64,000 nt of DNA, taken from Acidobacteriota bacterium (GTDB taxonomy: Bacteria > Acidobacteriota > Blastocatellia > RBC074). The stretch spans positions 174,501 through 238,500 of the forward strand of contig JADJLO010000006.1 of assembly GCA_016710075.1 (NCBI GenBank), read 5' to 3'. Each line of letters begins with the position of its first letter. Position 1 is the first letter of the stretch. Positions 18,456 through 27,866 of the stretch are shown here, piece by piece. Below the pieces are notes generated by a model, which was not told the origin of the DNA, did not search any database, and was given only the letters and a program-made list of their open reading frames with translations. Made by a program: the position numbers and the translations under genes.

Positions 18456-19961
18456 TTGGCAAATCAAATGCAGATGACCAACCCATCTTCACGAAATTCA
18501 AATGACGCGCGAGTCATTATGATTGCAGGAGCGACTGGTTACATTGGTGGGCGATTGTTGAAAATGCTGGAAAGTTCAGGCCATCGATTGCGCTGCCTGG
18601 CGCGCCATCCAGAGACACTGCAAGCAAAGGTTGGGGCAGGCACTGAAGTGGTCAAAGGGGACGTGCTTGATCCGGCAAGTTTAGATGCCGCCTTACAAGG
18701 AGTACATACAGCCTATTACCTGGTGCATTCGATGGGATCGAGTGGAGATTTCGAATCTGAAGACCAGCAGGCTGCTTTGAATTTTGCCAGGGCGGCGCGG
18801 TCAGCAGGCGTAAAAAAAATCATCTATTTAGGAGGGCTGGGCAAAAGTGAAGATCAACTTTCAGCGCATCTTCGCAGCCGACATGAAGTTGGCCGGATTT
18901 TGGGGGAATCCGGGGTTCCCGTCATTGAGTTCCGGGCTTCGATTGTCATCGGCTCCGGCAGCGTCTCCTTTGAGATGATTCGCAGTCTGACTGAGCGGCT
19001 TCCAGTGATGATCGCTCCCCGTTGGGTTTCCACACTGGCGCAGCCCATCGCGATTGAAGATCTGCTCGCCTATCTGATTGAGGCTCTCGACTTGCCCGCC
19101 GAACAAAGTCAGGTTTTTGAAATCGGCGGCGCAGATCAAGCTTCATATGGACAAATCATGCGGGAATATGCACGGCAACGTGGCTTGCGGCGCTTCATCA
19201 TTCCTGTGCCTGTCTTGACGCCGCGCCTTTCCAGTCTTTGGCTGGGCCTGGTAACGCCACTCTATGCCCGCATCGGGCGTAAACTGGTAGAAAGCCTGCG
19301 TCATCCAACCCTCGTGGAAAATCATTCTGCCCTGCAAGTTTTCAAAGTGCGGCCACGCGGCCTGGTTGAAGCGATTGCGCGAGCCATTGGCAACGAAGAC
19401 CGTGAACTCGCCGAGACACGCTGGTCTGATGCACTTTCTTCCGCCGGAAAGCAGCGTGGTTGGGGAGGCGCGCGTTTCGGCGCACGCATCGTGGATTCGC
19501 GCATCGTCAGCATTAACTGCCCTCCGGCTGCTGGTTTTGCTCCCATCCGGCGCATTGGTGGGAAGACCGGCTGGTATTACGGCGATTGGCTATGGCAATT
19601 AAGGGGTTGGCTGGACTTGCTGGTGGGTGGCGTAGGCATGCGGCGTGGCAGACCGAATCCCGAATTCCCGACAGTAGGTGAAACGCTGGATTTTTGGCGC
19701 GTGGAAGCCTTTGAGCCGAATCAGCGCTTGCGCCTGGCGGCAGAAATGAAAGTGCCGGGTCGAGCCTGGCTTGAATTTGAGGTGCAAGGCGACAATGCCA
19801 GGTCTTTTATCCGGCAAACAGCCTTCTTTGATCCGGTCGGATTACCGGGACTGCTTTACTGGTATGCCTTGTATCCACTGCATCAATTTGTATTCGCAGG
19901 AATGTTGCGGGGCATCGTCGAAGCGGTGATGCGGGAATGCAATGGTGAGGCTATCGGGTAA
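18456..19961 (+). CDS. NAD(P)-binding SDR protein with DUF2867 domain
   Basis: Residues 20-310 are an atypical short-chain dehydrogenase of the NmrA/epimerase type with the nucleotide motif GATGYIGG. Residues 345-495 form a DUF2867 domain (GWYYGDWLWQLRGWLD; FWRVEAFEPNQRLRL), related to the START/SRPBCC fold. This pair of domains is often found beside LitR/CarH regulators in light-response gene sets. TTG 18456 is preferred because GGAG lies 5 nt upstream; ATG 18468 is possible. The substrate is unknown. Probably cotranscribed with the outer-membrane protein gene downstream. Confidence 0.85.
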   Translation: MANQMQMTNPSSRNSNDARVIMIAGATGYIGGRLLKMLESSGHRLRCLARHPETLQAKVGAGTEVVKGDVLDPASLDAALQGVHTAYYLVHSMGSSGDFESEDQQAALNFARAARSAGVKKIIYLGGLGKSEDQLSAHLRSRHEVGRILGESGVPVIEFRASIVIGSGSVSFEMIRSLTERLPVMIAPRWVSTLAQPIAIEDLLAYLIEALDLPAEQSQVFEIGGADQASYGQIMREYARQRGLRRFIIPVPVLTPRLSSLWLGLVTPLYARIGRKLVESLRHPTLVENHSALQVFKVRPRGLVEAIARAIGNEDRELAETRWSDALSSAGKQRGWGGARFGARIVDSRIVSINCPPAAGFAPIRRIGGKTGWYYGDWLWQLRGWLDLLVGGVGMRRGRPNPEFPTVGETLDFWRVEAFEPNQRLRLAAEMKVPGRAWLEFEVQGDNARSFIRQTAFFDPVGLPGLLYWYALYPLHQFVFAGMLRGIVEAVMRECNGEAIG

Positions 19962-20106
19962 TCGTCTTAGCTATGACATACGCAAAATCACGTTTATGGC
20001 CAGGCATTAGTGGAGTCGGCTTTAGGGAGACGCTCTCCTTGTTTTTATTTGGCTCCAGTCAGTTCAATCGTTAAACATAATTGTTGAAAAATATTGAAGA
20101 GAAGAT

Positions 20107-20871
20107 ATGAAATTATTATTTAGTTTGTTTCTGTTATTGGTTTGCTTATTCGTGAACGTATCGCTATCCAGCGCACAAACTGCCGCACCCGATTTCAAGG
20201 TGAATCTGGAAGTCGAAGGCGGCGCGTTCAACTTCACACGCAATGATGTGCGTAATCCAGGCGACACAGGGACGCCGTTCAAATTCAGTGCACTCAACGC
20301 GACCGGCCCCAGCGCATATTTTCGCATTTACGCTGAAGTGAAAGTTTCCAGGCGCAATACGCTCCGGTTTCTGTATGCGCCTTTGAGCACCACCGGCACG
20401 GGCAGTTTGCCCACGCGGACATTTTTTGAGAGTGCCAACTTTGCGCCCACCGTGCCGATCCAGGGCATATACAAATTCAATAACTATCGCGCAACCTGGC
20501 GTTACACACTCAAAGAGACTGAGCGGTGGAAACTTCAGCTTGGCGCCGGCGCGCTCGTGCGTGACGCCAAGATTGAATTGCAGCAAGGCAACCTCCGCGT
20601 GGCCGATCCAGATCTCGGCGTCGTGCCGATTGCGGCGTTCACGGCGCAACTTAATTTCAATGAGCGAGCGCGTTTCATTTTTGATTTCGAAGGACTGGGA
20701 GCGAAACAAGGGCGAGCGCTTGACGGTGCGGCGAAACTGGATTTTGATCTCACGCGCAATTTGCACGTCGGTGTAGGTGATCGCCTGCTGGATGGTGGCG
20801 CGGATGTGCAATCAGTCTTCAACTTTGCTCGCATTCATTATGGCTTTGCTTCTGTCGGCGTAAGGTTTTAG
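20107..20871 (+). CDS. Predicted outer-membrane beta-barrel protein
   Basis: 254 residues with a signal peptide (LLFSLFLLLVCLFVNVSLSSAQ, cleavage after SAQ). The rest alternates hydrophobic and polar residues in short strands (YFRIYAEVKVSRRNTLRFLY; HYGFASVGVRF) and ends in Phe, the usual sign of an outer-membrane barrel. It follows the SDR gene on the same strand and may be under the same light or B12-responsive control. No specific family recognised. Confidence 0.7.
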   Translation: MKLLFSLFLLLVCLFVNVSLSSAQTAAPDFKVNLEVEGGAFNFTRNDVRNPGDTGTPFKFSALNATGPSAYFRIYAEVKVSRRNTLRFLYAPLSTTGTGSLPTRTFFESANFAPTVPIQGIYKFNNYRATWRYTLKETERWKLQLGAGALVRDAKIELQQGNLRVADPDLGVVPIAAFTAQLNFNERARFIFDFEGLGAKQGRALDGAAKLDFDLTRNLHVGVGDRLLDGGADVQSVFNFARIHYGFASVGVRF

Positions 20872-21071
20872 CCAGTCCACGAAAATGCCGCACTCAACAA
20901 TGCCCAAGGATGCCCTAAGGTTTTTACCCGCTGCAGACCCGGTGTCGGCACGGGTCGTATCATGGGCGCGCGCATCAATGGTTCGCGGTGCTGTATTTGC
21001 TTGACTGGAAGGCGCCGCGTTGTCCGGTTTGGCTGCGGCTGATGCCTTGTTAGCTGGTCTTACCTGAATCT

Positions 21072-22241
21072 TTATTGGTCTGGTTTAGCTCTGATTGTGG
21101 GTTTGATGATAATTGTCATCCCCGCTTTGGTCGGGAAACTGACGACTCCGTCCTGCCGAGATGAAGTCTGCACTGGCCTTGCATTTGATTCCACTGTGAA
21201 TGGCTCTTTCGAGCGGACTGTGCACGGCAACCCGGCCAGGGATTTGATAGTCGCCCGGACCATTTTCCCGTATTTCCAGTCGATATCCACTTCAAAACCG
21301 CCTCGGGCGCGAAGGCCTTTGATTGATCCGCTCGTCCAGGCTTTCGGCAGGGCGGGCAGCAGGTTAAGTTCGCCTGCGTGGCTTTGCAGCAGCATTTCCG
21401 CCATGCCGGCCGTTCCGCCAAAGTTGCCGTCGATTTGAAAAGGCGGGTGATTGTCGAAGAGGTTCGGAAGCGTGGATTTGGCGAGCAGTGCGACAATGTT
21501 TTCGTGCGCGATGTCGCCTTCTTCGAGGCGTGCCCAGAAATTGATGATCCACGCGCGACTCCATCCGGTGTGGCCGCTTCCTGCCTGAAGCCTTCTATCC
21601 AGCGTCGTGCGAGCGGCTCTGGCCAGCTCCGGCGTTCCGCGCAGAGTGATCTGGTTGCCCGGATGAAGCGCGAACAGATGCGAGATGTGACGGTGACCCG
21701 GATCGGGCTCGTCGTAATCTTCCATCCATTCCTGAAGTTGCCCGTGCTTACCGATCTTGAGCGGAGGCAGTCGTTCGCGAGTTGCCAGCAGCTTGTTGCG
21801 AAGCTCTTCATCGATGCCAAGGATCCGGCTCGCTTCGATGACGCGGGAAAGCAGCGCGTGCAGAATTTCGTTGTCCATCGCCGGAGCCATGCTTATTTTG
21901 CCGATCTGGCCATCGGCTGTTCGATAGCGGTTTTCGGGCGAGATCGAAGGTCCGGTGATCAAATGGCCTTTGCCGTCGTCAATGAGGTAGTCGAGGAAGA
22001 ATTCGGCGGCTTCCTTCATGAGAGGATAGCCCTGCAGGGCCAGAAACTTGCGATCCTGGGTGAATTCGTAATGATCCCACAAATGCAGGCAAAGCCACGC
22101 GGCGCCCATCGGCCAGATGCCGGAGCCCACACCGTCAATCGGCACGGCGTGCCCCCAGGCATCTGTGTTGTGGTGCATCACGAAACCCCGGGCGTTGTAC
22201 AGCTTTTGCAACGCTGCGCCCGTCCGCGCGGGCATTCTCAA
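21072..22241 (-). CDS. GH95 alpha-L-fucosidase, C-terminal fragment
   Basis: C-terminal half of the glycoside hydrolase whose N-terminal half is 22135-23466. It contains the (alpha/alpha)6 barrel with the GH95 motif EWMEDYDEPDPGHRHISH, which includes the likely general acid Glu, then DGNFGGTAGMAEMLLQSH and a C-terminal beta domain. The sense begins around 22225, where the other frame reads ENAR and this one continues RTGAALQKLYNARGF. One indel in the GC-rich stretch 22218-22232 accounts for the split. Confidence 0.82.
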   Translation of the reverse strand: MRMPARTGAALQKLYNARGFVMHHNTDAWGHAVPIDGVGSGIWPMGAAWLCLHLWDHYEFTQDRKFLALQGYPLMKEAAEFFLDYLIDDGKGHLITGPSISPENRYRTADGQIGKISMAPAMDNEILHALLSRVIEASRILGIDEELRNKLLATRERLPPLKIGKHGQLQEWMEDYDEPDPGHRHISHLFALHPGNQITLRGTPELARAARTTLDRRLQAGSGHTGWSRAWIINFWARLEEGDIAHENIVALLAKSTLPNLFDNHPPFQIDGNFGGTAGMAEMLLQSHAGELNLLPALPKAWTSGSIKGLRARGGFEVDIDWKYGKMVRATIKSLAGLPCTVRSKEPFTVESNARPVQTSSRQDGVVSFPTKAGMTIIIKPTIRAKPDQ

Positions 22242-23466
22242 TCAGGTCGAACAATGGAGTGTGCAGTTCCGAAAGGTTTGTAACTTCGGCGGGCCAGTAG
22301 TTCATCTCGGTGTTGATGTTGATCGTGTATTTGCTCTCCCATGAAGGCGCAAGCCTGTCGTTCCAGATGCCCTGTAAATTTGCAGCCATCGTGCCCGGGC
22401 GGCTGCTTCCCATCAACAGATAACGCCCGAATTGGAAGTAGAGTGATTCAAGCGCGGCATCCGCTTCGCCCGCCTGCACTCGCTTCAATCGTTCATCGGT
22501 CGGCAGATCAGAGACATTGCCGGACAGGTTGAAAGCGACTCGGCGAAACAATCGTTGATGATCGCTGATGTGTGCCGCACGCAGTATTTTGTATGGCTTT
22601 TTTGCTGCTGCGGTCAGATACTGCTCGCATCGGGTTGCAGGATTTTTCTCTTTGAAATTCGTAGCCGCTGCAAAAATCAAAGTCGCAGAATTTGCGTTTT
22701 CGACGACCAGCTCGTTCCCATTGACTCGCATGTTACCGCCTTCGGGAAGAGCCTGCAGGATGCCCGCAAACTTAACTCCGACTTTGCGCTCTTCCTTGTA
22801 TCGATCGGCATCAGCAATCGCTTCGCCTTTCAATAACAAGCGACCTCGACCGTCGAAAGACTGAATCGCATATTTTTCGCGTGACAGCACCGCCGCAAAT
22901 GAAATGCGACCGGGTTGACTCGATTTGAGCCTCATGACAATCACCTGATCGGGCGTAGAGGCAAAAACTTCGCGTGTGAAAACGGTGGTTCCGATCTTGT
23001 AGGTTACCCTCGCCAGCCCTGAATCCAGATCCAGTTCACGACGATAATCGGTCGAATTCTCATGACCGGGGAAGTTTAGTTTCAAGTCGCCAAGCGGTTG
23101 GTATGGAGGCAGGCGGCGCGGCGTCGAGATGATGTTTTTGTCCGCGAGATCTTCGGCTTCTTTTATTTTTCCCGCCAACAGCAAACGGCGGACTTCGGGA
23201 ATGGCGGCGGCGCCATTCGGGTTATTGCGATCACGTTTTTCGCCCGCCCAGATCGTGTCTTCATTGATCTGCAATCGCTCTTCCTTCACGCCGCCAAAAA
23301 CCATCGCGCCCAGACGCCCGTTGCCGAGGGGCAGCGCCTCTTCCCACCTGGCAGCCGGCTGGCGATACCATAATTTCAGGTCATTTTCGGCCGGTTTAGC
23401 GATGGGCAAAAGACCGCAGCCCAGGCAAATAATCAAGCACAAGCAGGCTTTTGTTTGATTGATCAA
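22135..23466 (-). CDS. GH95 alpha-L-fucosidase, N-terminal fragment
   Basis: Exported enzyme releasing alpha-L-fucose (some members act on galactose). A signal peptide (CLCLIICLGCGLL) is followed by the GH95 N-terminal beta domain (LWYRQPAARWEEALPLGNG; LGAMVFGG; EDTIWAG). The barrel begins after residue 300 and includes NINTEMNYWPAE with the conserved Asn pair. The last 25 residues (after DLIENARADG) are out of frame. Joined to the downstream fragment it gives about 780 residues, normal for GH95. The neighbouring UxaA-family gene is divergent. Confidence 0.85.
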   Translation of the reverse strand: MINQTKACLCLIICLGCGLLPIAKPAENDLKLWYRQPAARWEEALPLGNGRLGAMVFGGVKEERLQINEDTIWAGEKRDRNNPNGAAAIPEVRRLLLAGKIKEAEDLADKNIISTPRRLPPYQPLGDLKLNFPGHENSTDYRRELDLDSGLARVTYKIGTTVFTREVFASTPDQVIVMRLKSSQPGRISFAAVLSREKYAIQSFDGRGRLLLKGEAIADADRYKEERKVGVKFAGILQALPEGGNMRVNGNELVVENANSATLIFAAATNFKEKNPATRCEQYLTAAAKKPYKILRAAHISDHQRLFRRVAFNLSGNVSDLPTDERLKRVQAGEADAALESLYFQFGRYLLMGSSRPGTMAANLQGIWNDRLAPSWESKYTININTEMNYWPAEVTNLSELHTPLFDLIENARADGRSVAKAVQRPGFRDAPQHRCLGARRAD

Positions 23467-23645
23467 GAGATCTTCCTCCGCAACTGATTTTGCTTTTGAG
23501 ATGATTTTGTCTTCTGAAGCTTCCTGCCGTATTATCTGTCAGTCATCCTGGTTTGAACACGAAAAATTGAAATCTATGCCAACTCTCTGGTGTGCGGGAG
23601 GTCTGCGCTCCAACTCGTTAGCAGTACCAGTTAATTGATCAGATT

Positions 23646-25214
23646 ATGAATAATAACGGAACATTGACTAATCCCAGCGGAACCTCGACTGGATCGGTCT
23701 TGATACTCAAGGATGGAGACAACGTAGGAGTAGCCCGAGTCCCATTGTCGGCCGGTGAAACTTTGGAAATTGGAGATCGCCGGATTGAAGTCCGCGAGAG
23801 TATCCCCCCGGGGCACAAGATCGCGCTGAGAGCGATTCCGCAAGACTCACCAGTTATCAAATATAGCGAGACTATTGCGAAAGCCACGGTTGACATAGCC
23901 GAGGGCGCCTGGGTTCATACACACAACTCCGCGCCGGATTTCAGCGGGCGTGATTATGAGTACGCGACGCGGACTCCGGTTACTGATTTCTTTCCGCCGG
24001 AGCAGGCAGGCACATTCATGGGATACCTGCGCGAGAACGGCGACGTCGGGACGCGCAACTATATTGCAGTCATCGCCACATCCAACTGCTCAAGCCACGT
24101 GGCATCGGAGATTGCCGAGAGACTGAAGAATGTCGGGCCGGAAACCCATGGCATTGACGGTGTCGTTGCCATTCCGCATCAGGAAGGCTGCGGCCATTCG
24201 CAGGGCGAGGACACGTGGCAGCTCGAACGCACCATCGCCGGAATGATCTACCATCCAAACGTAGGGGCCGTGCTCATGGTCAGTCTCGGCTGCGAGGTCA
24301 ATCAGATATCGAAATACATCGGCACCGCTCAACTCGGCCAGCAGGCATTTCGCAAGGGCAAGCTGATTGTCGGCCTTGAAATGCAATCGACGGGAGGCAC
24401 TCGCAAGACCATTGAAAATGGCGTGCGCCAGGTCGAGCAGCTCATCGAGCAATGCCGGACGATGAAGCGCACAGAGCAGCCGCTCGGCAGGATCATTCTC
24501 GGCACCAACTGCGGCGGGTCCGATGCCTTTTCGGGAATATCCGCCAACCCTGCGCTTGGTTACGCCAGCGATCTGCTAATTCGTTCGGGCGGAACATCGG
24601 CGCTCGCTGAAATTCCGGAATGCATGGGCGCCGAACATCTTCTGACAAGACGCGCCATCGACGAAGCGACAGGACGCAAGGTGATCGATGTGATCAACTG
24701 GTACCAGAACTACCTGCGGCGCTTCGGCGCTTCATGGGATGACAATCCATCACCGGGTAACAAGGCCGGCGGCATCACCAACATCACGGAAAAATCACTT
24801 GGAGCCGTGGCCAAGGGCGGAACGACGGCGCTCACAGGCGTTTTCGCTTATGCCGAGCGCATCGACAAAAAAGGTTTTGTCCTGATGAACACGCCGGGTT
24901 ACGACCCGGTCTCGCTCACAGGCCTTGCCGCAGGCGGCGCGAATATGATTGTCTTCACGACCGGACGCGGATCCGCCATCGGATTCCCGGTGGTTCCTGT
25001 CATAAAAGTCTCAACCAACTCGCGAATCGCTTCGATCATGGAAGACAACATCGACATCAACGCGGGCGCCATCGTCGATGGAAAAGAGACAATCGAAGAA
25101 GTCGGGCGCAGGATTTTCGATCTGATCCGTCGTGTCGCTTCAGGCGAACGCACGAAGAGCGAGCTTCTCGGGCATAAAGAGTTCGTTCCATGGCGCGTCG
25201 GGCCGGTCATGTAA
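23646..25214 (+). CDS. UxaA-family sugar-acid dehydratase (altronate or galactarate type)
   Basis: 522 residues. An N-terminal SAF domain (residues 15-110) precedes the catalytic part, which begins GYLRENGDVGTRNYIAVI and includes the conserved Cys motifs SNCSSHVA, PHQEGCGHSQGED, LGCEVNQ and TNCGGSD. Family enzymes remove water from altronate, galactarate or related acids using an Fe or Mn centre. Substrate is not decidable: fusion of both UxaA domains in one chain is seen in UxaA and GarD. Its place beside a fucosidase and in the same window as KduD supports a role in hexuronate or deoxysugar breakdown. Cytosolic. Confidence 0.88.
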   Translation: MNNNGTLTNPSGTSTGSVLILKDGDNVGVARVPLSAGETLEIGDRRIEVRESIPPGHKIALRAIPQDSPVIKYSETIAKATVDIAEGAWVHTHNSAPDFSGRDYEYATRTPVTDFFPPEQAGTFMGYLRENGDVGTRNYIAVIATSNCSSHVASEIAERLKNVGPETHGIDGVVAIPHQEGCGHSQGEDTWQLERTIAGMIYHPNVGAVLMVSLGCEVNQISKYIGTAQLGQQAFRKGKLIVGLEMQSTGGTRKTIENGVRQVEQLIEQCRTMKRTEQPLGRIILGTNCGGSDAFSGISANPALGYASDLLIRSGGTSALAEIPECMGAEHLLTRRAIDEATGRKVIDVINWYQNYLRRFGASWDDNPSPGNKAGGITNITEKSLGAVAKGGTTALTGVFAYAERIDKKGFVLMNTPGYDPVSLTGLAAGGANMIVFTTGRGSAIGFPVVPVIKVSTNSRIASIMEDNIDINAGAIVDGKETIEEVGRRIFDLIRRVASGERTKSELLGHKEFVPWRVGPVM

Positions 25215-25221
25215 ATGTAAG

Positions 25222-25360
25222 AAGATTACGAAATAGACGAAATAAACGAAACAGACGGAAATGTTTTAACCGTTCAATGTGCGATAACTTTTGAATAAGC
25301 CAACGACGAAACAAACTGGATTGATTAACCCTTGTTATGTTTCGTCTGTTTCGTAATCTT
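25222..25360. repeat. Inverted AT-rich repeat, TTTCGTCTGTTTCGTAATCTT family
   Basis: The left arm contains AAGATTACGAAATAGACGAA and further GAAACAGACG words; the right arm ends TTTCGTCTGTTTCGTAATCT. The spacer is about 80 bp. Other members are at 36237-36312, 51015-51165, 55122-55256 and 57235-57380, with a single arm near 40057-40086. Confidence 0.85.
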
Positions 25361-25400
25361 ATTCTTATTCTTCTTCTTCATTCGAAGGGAGTTCTCAAAG

Positions 25401-26544
25401 TGAGAAATTGGAAATATGCAACGATCATCGGCATCCTGATTCTATTACCTGTTCTGCATCATTGGCCTTGGGCAGGGGCGCAAGCCCTGCCGACTGGCTG
25501 ACTGATGGAGGCAATTCTCAGCGCACCGCATGGCAGCAGGACGAGACGGCGCTCTCCACGACCAGCGTCAAAACCATGAAGCTGTTGTGGAAGATCAAGC
25601 TGGTAAACGAGGCGCGGCAGATGCATTCGCTGCTGCCGGTTTTGATTGCCGGACGTGTGGAGACCGGCAAAGGTCCGAAGCAGATCGTGATTGTCACAGG
25701 CGTATCGGACAACATTTATGCAATCGATGCTGAAAATGGGGAGTTGCTCTGGCAGAAGCATTTTGAGAGCGACTGGAAGCCTACGGCTGCGCAGCAGCGA
25801 GGCGGAGGGATACTTTGTCCGGGCGGGATCACAGCGACTCCGGTCATCGGTCCGGCAGAGAAGCCGGGCAAGTACACTCTCTACGCTGCCGCATGGGACG
25901 GTACGCTGCGCCGGCTGAATGTCGCTGATGGCTCTGAGATCGCCCCACCCGCCAAATTCATGCCTCCCAACGGCAAGCCCTACGCGTTGAGCCTCGTCAA
26001 CAATGTGATCTACACGCACACTGCACAGGGATGCGGCGGAAACCCGAACATGGTTTACACCTACGATCTGGCCACGAATCTGGTCGGTTCGTGGGGACCT
26101 GCAGGTGGCGGCATGTGGGGGCGAACCGGGCCTGCGATCAGCTCAAAGCTGGTGTTGTATACCGGCACGGGCGACGGTCGCTGGGATCCTGAAAACGGTA
26201 TCTTCGGCAACGGCATCATTGGAGTAAAACTCAACCCGCAGACCAAAGCCGTCGATCTGGTCGATTATTACGGGCCTTCGAATGCCGAGTGGCTCTGGAA
26301 GCGAGACCTCGATATGCAGGTCACACCGGCGATTTTCGATTACAAAGGCAGGGAACTGATGGTCGATGCGGGCAAGGAGTGCCGCATCTATCTGATGGAT
26401 ACCGAGTCGATCGGTGGAGACGATCATCGCACGCCATTTATCGTACGCCGCTCATCTGCAATGAAGAAGTCAATTTCGCCTCGGCCGGCATCTGGGGTTC
26501 GATGGCGAGCTGGGTTGATTCAACCGGCACGCGCTGGGTGCTGA
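25401..26544 (+). CDS. PQQ-like quinoprotein beta-propeller, N-terminal fragment
   Basis: Exported quinoprotein-like propeller. GTG 25401, 8 nt after GAAGGGAG, starts a signal peptide in one frame (RNWKYATIIGILILLPVLHH). An indel at the CCC 25485-25487 then moves the sense to the frame carrying ADWLTDGGNSQRTAWQQDE and the propeller blades (NIYAIDAENGELLWQKHF; TLRRLNVADGSEI). A third frame takes over near 26438 (see 26289-26981). Blade motifs with Gly-x-x-x-Trp resemble PQQ alcohol dehydrogenases, but no catalytic Asp or Cys pair could be confirmed. Likely periplasmic. Confidence 0.75.
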
Positions 26545-26981
26545 GCCCCTTCTGGGGGCCGAAGCATTCAGCTTTCAAGGCGCCGATCGAATACGGTCCG
26601 GTGAAATACGGCGCGGTCGTGGCTTTTAAAGTCGAAGAGAAGAACGGCAAATGGAATTTGGATCCGGCGTGGGTCTCGCGAGACATGAATCGCGCGGAGC
26701 CGCCTGTCATCGCCAACGGCGTCATCTTCACATACGCAAACGGCGAGGATACTGACCAGGCGGCATTCGACATCGGACTGAATTACAACAGCGCCGAAAA
26801 GCGAATCAAAGGCTCGACTCATGCGACGCTCTATGCCCTGGATGCCCAGACCGGCAAGGAACTCTGGTCGAGCGGCAATCAGATCGCTTCGTGGAGCCAC
26901 TGGGGCGGACTCTCGGTCGCCAATGGCCGGGTCTACATCAACACCTTCGATGGATACCAGTATTGCTTCGGGGTTAAATAG
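26289..26981 (+). CDS. PQQ-like quinoprotein beta-propeller, C-terminal fragment
   Basis: Only from about 26440 (YRTPLICNEEVNFASAGIWG) does this frame continue the protein begun at 25401. It carries the last blades (ATLYALDAQTGKELWSSGNQ; GRVYINTFDGYQYCFGVK). The junction is at the TTT run 26437-26439. The full protein would be about 525 residues. Confidence 0.75.
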   Translation: MALEARPRYAGHTGDFRLQRQGTDGRCGQGVPHLSDGYRVDRWRRSSHAIYRTPLICNEEVNFASAGIWGSMASWVDSTGTRWVLSPFWGPKHSAFKAPIEYGPVKYGAVVAFKVEEKNGKWNLDPAWVSRDMNRAEPPVIANGVIFTYANGEDTDQAAFDIGLNYNSAEKRIKGSTHATLYALDAQTGKELWSSGNQIASWSHWGGLSVANGRVYINTFDGYQYCFGVK

Positions 26982-26983
26982 TT

Positions 26984-27015
26984 ATGGATTGCGGCGGCTC
27001 GACGCCGCTCTCCAT
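26984..27015. repeat. Short hairpin repeat, GCGGCGGCTCGACGCCGC type
   Basis: GCGGCG and CGCCGC arms around CTCGA, flanked by ATGGATT and TCTCCAT, between two quinoprotein genes. Related to the palindrome at 3904-3946. Confidence 0.6.
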
Positions 27016-27032
27016 AAATGGGAGTTTCCGCA

Positions 27033-27866
27033 ATGAGAAAATATGCTGCTGCGGTCATAGTTTTGTTCATCATCTCGCTGGCAATGTCTGGTTCTGCCAA
27101 TGCCCAGAGCCGGGACTGGATGACCGAAAATGCTGATGCTCAGCGTTCTTCCTGGATCAGGAGAGATGACAAGATTTCAAAAGACAGGCTTCAGAAGCCC
27201 GGTTTTCAGCTTCTCTGGAAGATGAAGGTCAAAAATCCGCCGAGGCAGTTGAACTCGCTGATGCCTCCTGCAACCCTCGATCGGTTGATCGGATACCGCG
27301 GATTCCGGATGCTGGGATTTTTCGGCGGCAGTTCGAACAGCATCTTTACGATAGACACCGATCTTGGCCGGATGGAATGGGAAAAGAATTTGCGTTCCGC
27401 TCTTCCGGCCTCGCCCGGTACTTTTTCATGTCCAGGCGGGATGACAACGGGTGTAGTCCGGTCTACCCAAGTGGTTATGCCCGCATTGCCGACAAGCAGC
27501 GGCGGTGGCGGTCGAAGCAATCCGGCGAAGAGCGCAGTCGGCCAACCCGGTCAGGGTGCGGTGACACTGGCGAATGTTCGTCCCAACCCACCGGCAACGG
27601 CAGCGCCCGCTCAACCTCGTCCGACTCCACCACCACAGTTTGGCAGCGGCTTTTCTCTCATTTTCGCTTTGACCGGCGACGGAATGCTTCATTCCATGCA
27701 TCTCTCGAATGGGGCAGACTTCGAACAGCCGATTAAATTCCTGCCGCCGAATGCGAACGCCAACGGGCTGATCGTCATCGGTAACATGGCTTATGTTGTA
27801 ACCGATGGGGATTGCGGCGGTGTGGCAATGGCGTCTGGGCTATCGATCTCATCTCAAAGCAGGTAA
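27033..27866 (+). CDS. Second PQQ-like quinoprotein propeller, N-terminal fragment
   Basis: Paralogue of the preceding quinoprotein. ATG 27033 with GGAG 8 nt upstream; signal peptide KYAAAVIVLFIISLAMSG. Blades include SRDWMTENADAQRSSWIRRD and SIFTIDTDLGRMEWEKNL. A Pro/Ala/Gly-rich linker (about residues 170-215) interrupts the propeller. The sense leaves this frame near 27820, after VVTDGDCGG, and goes on in 27812-28543. Confidence 0.75.
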   Translation: MRKYAAAVIVLFIISLAMSGSANAQSRDWMTENADAQRSSWIRRDDKISKDRLQKPGFQLLWKMKVKNPPRQLNSLMPPATLDRLIGYRGFRMLGFFGGSSNSIFTIDTDLGRMEWEKNLRSALPASPGTFSCPGGMTTGVVRSTQVVMPALPTSSGGGGRSNPAKSAVGQPGQGAVTLANVRPNPPATAAPAQPRPTPPPQFGSGFSLIFALTGDGMLHSMHLSNGADFEQPIKFLPPNANANGLIVIGNMAYVVTDGDCGGVAMASGLSISSQSR